NCBI GenBank assembly: GCA_963573315.1
Contig: OY752149.1
Location: forward strand, 1,240,001 to 1,304,000
Origin: Entomortierella parvispora
Lineage: Eukaryota; Mortierellomycota; Mortierellomycetes; Mortierellales; Mortierellaceae
Reading direction: 5' to 3'
DNA length: 64,000 nucleotides
Shown here: piece after piece, positions 58,731-64,000 of the stretch
How positions within the stretch are numbered: position 1 is the first letter of the stretch
How the letters are laid out: the number at the start of each line of letters is the position of its first letter
Program-made: the position numbers and the translations under genes
Notes under the pieces: generated by a model
Told to the model about the DNA's origin: nothing
The model's database searches: none
The model's input: the letters and a program-made list of their open reading frames with translations, nothing else

Positions 58731-61188
58731 CTAAGATCCGCGTGAGCGCCATTGCGTTCCTGACGACAATCCAAACTGAGAATCGGACGACACGGCACTC
58801 CGATAATCAGTTTGTTGAAGAGGCAGATCTGAGGTCCTGTGGTCATGCTCAACCATAAACTCATAGGCAGGATCTTTTGCAAGGACATTACTACTGCCGC
58901 TGGCAGTATGGACAAAGTACAAAAAGACCATGCTCACAATACCGCTGATGAGGAAAATGACATCAAACCTATCCATAAGAACATGATAACAGGGGGTTAT
59001 TCAGGCGTTCGGGAGGACTATCAGGAAGAGTCAAGAAATCGAAATATCGAGGGACCACTCACCATCGATGATAGAAATCAAATTCGAGGGCACCTAGAGA
59101 ATCCGAGATGATTGATCTAGAGATGAAAACGAACAGTCATCAATACCCTACTCTTGCTTTTAGTCTACCTTATACGCTCAAACCATATCACATTGTACAA
59201 ACCTGTACTCCACTGGTAAACTCTGGCGCATCATCAACACTGAGCTCAAGAAGTATAGACCCATCAAATGAGCCAAAAAGAGGATAATGTTGCTGGACGA
59301 AACACGCCTTGAGAATGCACGGAAAAACTTTGACAACTCGCTCAAAAGACCTCGGATGGACAAGAAGATCATCAGTCCAACAAAGAAAAAGCTGAGCTGC
59401 TGGGACCAGAATTGCACGTCAATCTTCATGTTGGTCTGGGAGATGAAGCTTCCGATGATGGCTGTAATAGGGTCGGTTGAACCACTCCTCCTAAACAAAG
59501 TGTTGATCAAGGCCTAAAGGAATAGTGTCAGAGAACATGATTTTCATACAGTACAAACTAGCTAGAGAAGAAACATCCATACCATTGCCAACTTGTAGAC
59601 GCAGTATACTGAAAAGATGTATCCCATAAGATTTCCATATTTTCCTTGCCACGTCTTTGCGTGCTTTAGTTTCGACTATGAAATATTGAGATTGCATGTA
59701 TTAGCTACACCTTGGACCTCGACGCTCAACTACAGAAAAAACTGCCTGTAAATGATGGTACCTTTTCAACGTAAAGATCGTCAATATCTACAAAGAGTTG
59801 CCTTGAGATTCCCTCGAGAGCTGCGATCTCCTGCCTAAGGGTATTCAGGTCTAAAGGCAAAAAGTTAGAAAGACCATACGAGAACAATATGGCAAACGTG
59901 GGTTAACAGGGAACTGATGATTACTCTCGTCTGGTCTCGCCGATGCATTGCCAAAGATCTTGCGTACGAAACCGCCCACTTTGGACGCATTCGCCTGCTA
60001 TGAAAATATGACGATGATGAAAAAAAAAAGTGTTAGTTTAGCTCCTCCGCCACCACCACCAGTCACCACCCAATCTGCCAGAGTAGCATCTTTTACTCAC
60101 ATCAACAGAACGAAGTCTCGCGTCTTCCATAACCATGCGCTTTTTTTTGCTTGCAATTACGTCCAGCGTTTGCATGTACTTTTTCTCTGCTGATTGGATA
60201 TCCGCATCCGATATTTGGCTAGAATGTGCATGAGGACCAAATTATTAGACTCTTGCCTGCCTGTATCTCGTCTCTGACACAACTGAAGAAAGGCGACATA
60301 CCGAAGAAAAAAGAAGAGGTTCGAATATGGACCGTTGACAGCTCCGAATCCAGATAGAATAGCACTGATAGTAACGCCAATAACACCCACGCGGGACATT
60401 CCCCATTCCAGAGACAGAAATCCTAAAAAAAGAAAAGAGGTTGATCGGGATATAAGTTGCTGGATATTGGCCCACGTTGCAAGATTGTGAAGGTACAAAT
60501 CTATCTTACCAAATGAAGAATCGATCTTGGTGCCAGTACCAATCTTTTGAAAGAGGTAAAAGTACGCGGTCCAAATGACGGTTGCAGTTGGAAGTGCCCA
60601 GTTTGTGACAAAGCCTGTTGTTCAAGAGAGACAGGATTAGTAACAGCTTTGAATCTCCACTGACTGATCTATTCTTTTACAGATAACGATTACCTGCATT
60701 GCGCATGATGAGGATGCACTGATAGTAAGGTATAATGGCAATGACAAGGAGCAGCATGGCGTACAAGGTGAGCTTCCAGAAGTACCGGCGAGATCTGAAT
60801 GCGAGTAGGTAACAAAGAAGGGTGTTAGGTGAAGGAGGAGATATGATGGACCTGCAGGAGGGCAGGGGGATCTGAAGCAAACACGAAAACGGTACTCTTG
60901 GCCGAGGAGACCCAGGATTTCGAGGATGATGAGCTCAAAGAGCTGACAGCTCCAGGTGAGGGTGAGGGCGAAGACGACCTGGACCAGAGCGCCGCCCTGC
61001 CACCAGCGCTGCTTGCGACGGTAGGTATTTGTGGGGAAGGCGGAGAGGAGGAACTCTTGGTCGGAGCTGTTGGAGGCATAATCGCGTACGAGGCCCTGGA
61101 CGAGGAAAGCCCAGGCAGAGGCAAAGAAGAGGGCCTGGGACGCCAGCAGCAGGGCTGCTTCGAAGACGAGTGCGAATGAGAGGATCAT
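58731..61188 (-). CDS. GPR89: Golgi pH regulator GPR89 (GTG-type)
   Basis: GPR89 is a multi-pass anion channel that acidifies the Golgi; the plant homologues were described as GTG proteins. Eleven exons (61188-60896, 60794-60694, 60614-60510, 60422-60302, 60218-60101, 59997-59925, 59850-59762, 59675-59583, 59513-59203, 59116-59063, 58968-58731) give 531 residues. Signatures are LTWSCQLFELIILEILG, RVGVIGVTISAILSGFGAVN, IASKKKRMVM, QFWSQQLSFFFVGLMIFLSI and YFLSSVLMMRQSLPVEYR. The C-terminal YHRWFDVIFLISG block follows. About 60 residues after the last helix are a Ser/Gln-rich extension longer than in animals. Ten introns, all in phase, make this the most interrupted gene here. Its 3' end lies 153 bases from the NDUFA5 stop. 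Confidence 0.95.
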
Positions 61189-61494
61189 GGATGGCAGGGC
61201 ATGCTCGTTTTCTTTTTCTTTTTTTTTTTCTTTGGTGTTTGTTCTAGGGGTGATGGGAGATGGGGGAATGAGGGAGCAAAGAGCAGACAAGGTGAGGAAG
61301 GAGCGAAGAAGGAAGAGACAAAGAGAGAAAAGGAACACCGACAGAACTATCAGACAGAATCAGACACAACACTCCCAGAGAAAGAGGGACAACAGTGTTC
61401 GGACCTCTTTTTTTTTCTTTTTTTATCTTTCTTTTTTTCTTCTTTGCCCATTCCACTCATCATCATTCCTCTCTCTTTCCTCGCAAGGCCATTC
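61189..61494. promoter_or_regulatory. Divergent promoter, GPR89 / GDA1
   Basis: Only 306 bases separate the two start codons. The left part (61250-61345) is purine-rich on +, and the right part (61405-61490) is pyrimidine-rich. No gene is seen. Confidence 0.65.
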
Positions 61495-63705
61495 ATGACT
61501 TTGGCTGTTGACGACCCCCGCAACCGAATCAACTCCTCATCATCGCACCAGCTCGCCTTCATCCCTGAGCAACACAGACCTGATCATCAGCGTCACCATC
61601 CCTTTTCTACTTCATCTACATCCACTTACCCACCTTCCAACGCAGGCCCTTCATCAACAGCAGCGTCTGTCGACCAGCAGGGACCCTCTCGACTCGTCAA
61701 ACGCAACTCGCTCAGGCACAGCAAGCGTGTCAGTTCCAGCTCTCTTCTTCCCACAAACTACTCCAGCAAGAGAAAGCTCTCCACCAGCTCCTCCACCTCA
61801 CCCGCATCCAACATCCAGTCCTTTCGTCAACGACTCACTGGACCGGGATCCCTGTATCAAAGGACTCTCCGACCCAACGTTATGACTCTGAGGGATTCTG
61901 TCATGGCTCGCAAAGGTTACTGGATCCGCAATGGTGCAATCCTTGTCTTTTGCCTGACTCTCTTCTTCTTTGTGATGGTTCCTCGGCCTCAGCCCAACCT
62001 CCACAGCAAAGTTCCCGTCGGTATGTTTTTGTCTCTTCTTTGCTCTCTTACTCTTCCTCACTCCCTCCAGAGCCAAGTGTGGCTATAACCTGGATATCTC
62101 TCAGTGGGCGACATTGCTCAATTGGCTTGCAGGTTGCAAGGGTCCTCAACTTCACGCCCACGCCCCTCCGCCCTTTTTTTTCGGATTGGCCACTCGCCAT
62201 TCGCTCTGGAACGTAACACTAAGAAATGTTTATTTTAAATTGGTCGACTAATTTATTTTTATCCTCCTTGTCCACCAGACCACTTGGCAGAGACCAACGT
62301 CGTTTGGCCAGAATCCATCAAGTCAGACCACTGCGACGTAGCACATCCAGGACGGCCCCTGATCCAATATGTGGTCATGCTTGATGCCGGCTCGTCAGGA
62401 TCACGCATTCACGCCTACAGATTCAACTATTGCAAGGCCACCCCAGAATTGGAGAATGAACTCTTCAAGCGTAAGGAGGGCACCGGTCTCTCAAAGTTTG
62501 CCGATGACCCTGAGGGAGCAGCCAAGAGTTTGGACGAGCTGTTGCAGGCGGTCGTGGAGGAAATCCCTGAATTCTTGCACAAGAGCACCCCCATTGCCCT
62601 CAAGGCCACAGCTGGACTGCGACTTTTGGGAGAGGGAAAGGCTGAACAGATCTTGGCTGCAGTCAGGACCCGGCTCGAGACAGTGTATCCCTTCCCAATT
62701 ATCAAGGAAGGAGGGGTTGAAGTCATGTCTGGTGTCGACGAAGGTATGTCGCACCTTCTTCATTTTCTCTTTGTAATCCGACACCCAATATTGGAATTGC
62801 ATATCTGAAAACTTTTTTTTCTTCCTGCCTTAGGTATCTATGCCTGGATCACCGTCAACTATCTATTGAGGAGATTGAGCTCATTGACAAAGACGCCAAC
62901 TGTGGCTGTGCTGGATCTCGGCGGTGCATCCACCCAGATCGTGTTTGAGCCAAAGGTTGTGGGCGGACATTCGGTCGCACAGGGCACCCATAGAATCGCA
63001 CAGACCTTTAACGGAAACAACTATGTTCTCTTCCAGCACTCCTACCTCGGATACGGATTGAACAAGGCTGGCGAGGCAATCAATGCCTTCTTGATTGACA
63101 ACCCAATCCCTGCCCCCGCAGGCGTTCTTTTGGGCGAGGGTGAATTTGCTCACCCATGCATGCCTGTCCGACTCAACTCTTGGGTTATCCATAACGGCAG
63201 GAATGTGACAATGATTGGTGTCACGGATCAGGGAGGAGACTGCAGACGAGTGGTGGAAGAGATCTTTTACAAGGACAAGGCCTGCACTCTCGCCCCTTGT
63301 TCCTTTAATGGAGTTTACCAACCATCGCTCCAATCTTCCTTTGAATCGGACATCTATGCGTTCTCGTACATCTTTGACCGCATTGCTCCATTTCTCGAGG
63401 GTGTAGCAAAGCCCATGCAGAAAATGACCTTGCAGCAACTGGAAGAGTTGACGGACAAGGTCTGTGTTGCGGATGAGACCAACTTCAAAGAGTTTGATTC
63501 TCAGGAGGAAGCATTTGCAGAGCTCAAGGGCGTTTCACAAATGTGCATGGATTTGAGTTATATCTATGGCCTCCTCGAGTTTGGATACGGCATCCCCAAG
63601 GACCGGGAATTGAACTTGGCCAAGAAGATTAACGACTATGAGACGGGCTGGTGCTTGGGTGCCAGTATTGCCGTCTTGGAGGACAGATGGTACCCTGCAC
63701 CATAA
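61495..63705 (+). CDS. GDA1: Golgi guanosine diphosphatase Gda1 (GDA1/CD39 family)
   Basis: Gda1 hydrolyses GDP to GMP in the Golgi lumen, which drives GDP-mannose import. Exons 61495-62020, 62279-62743 and 62834-63705 give 620 residues. A 145-residue cytoplasmic head, Ser/His-rich and basic, precedes a signal anchor (residues about 147-164), longer than in yeast. Apyrase regions are all visible: ACR1 MLDAGSSGSRIHAY near residue 208, ACR2 LKATAGLRLLGEG, ACR3 GIYAWITVNYLL rebuilt by the last splice, and ACR4 VLDLGGASTQIVFEP. The C-terminal half has GYGLNKAGEAIN and YIYGLLEFGYGIP. It is divergently paired with another Golgi gene. Confidence 0.94.
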
Positions 63706-64000
63706 GGCTCAGATGTCCATTCAATTCATACACACTTCCTTACTTTTGCTCACTGCAATCGTAATGGGGCGAAAAAAGACGACCCCTATACCGTTGCCTA
63801 GACTCTCAAACTTTCATAAAGTAATGCATCTTTTCATTTCCTTTTTCCCTATTCCTTGTCTTTTTTTTTTCTGTGGTATGAAGTTTTGCTTCGGCCGTTT
63901 CTGATTGCGTGAAGTGCCTCTGTGGATGGAAAGAAAAAAACACTGCACGATTTTTTTTTTATTTTTTTTTCTTGTGACAGTGCATACAGGGTCAACAGAG

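Overview
The window is nuclear DNA of a filamentous fungus. Most genes are split by short introns with GT-AG ends. The gene set is that of an early-diverging lineage of the Mucoromycota, and Mortierellomycotina is the best guess. Pointers are a Na,K-ATPase-type P2C pump, an AIG1-like GTPase, a family 17 glycosyltransferase, and a putative FANCE and a Bicaudal-D-like dynein adaptor that yeasts lack. The species is an inference: there is no rRNA or mitochondrial marker here. I rebuilt 24 protein-coding genes, 23 of them complete, by chaining reading frames across splice sites and checking phase at each junction. No tRNA, rRNA, CRISPR array or intact transposon was seen.

Layout. 1-6 kb: the C-terminus of a formin (+), then RPL8/uL2, PEX11 and a FANCE-like protein (all -). 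6.5-16.2 kb: a P-loop GTPase (+), the DEAD-box helicase DED1 (-), then a coiled-coil protein with a dynein-adaptor CC1 box (+). 16.4-24.1 kb: a Na,K-ATPase-like pump (-) and the mitochondrial ADP/ATP carrier (+), separated by 2.9 kb with no recognisable gene. 24.4-38.9 kb: monopolin subunit Csm1/Pcs1 (-), then an ABCC transporter, ALG3 and the SNAPC4 Myb subunit in tandem (+). 39-48.7 kb: MCTS1 (-), ERV46 (+), exosome RRP45 (-), a GT17 glycosyltransferase (+) and V-ATPase subunit C (+). 49-63.7 kb: a PNUTS/LUMINIDEPENDENS-like PP1 regulator with a homeodomain (-), a snapin-like protein (-), TOM70 (-), complex I subunit NDUFA5 (+), the Golgi pH regulator GPR89 (-) and the GDPase GDA1 (+).

How it fits together. 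This is a housekeeping region with no sign of an operon or island. Many genes are in divergent pairs sharing 0.3-2 kb. Some pairs act in the same compartment: TOM70 with NDUFA5 in mitochondria, and GPR89 with GDA1 at the Golgi. ALG3, ERV46, GT17, VMA5, GPR89 and GDA1 all serve the glycosylating, acidified secretory pathway. RPL8, DED1 and MCTS1 serve translation. Almost every promoter has a long leader that is pyrimidine-rich on the sense strand, so divergent intergenic regions switch from purine-rich to pyrimidine-rich on the + strand.

The most unusual items are the homeodomain + TFIIS-N + PP1-docking protein, the CC1-box adaptor, the FANCE candidate and the pump with altered cation-site residues. 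I did not find a clearly new multi-gene system.
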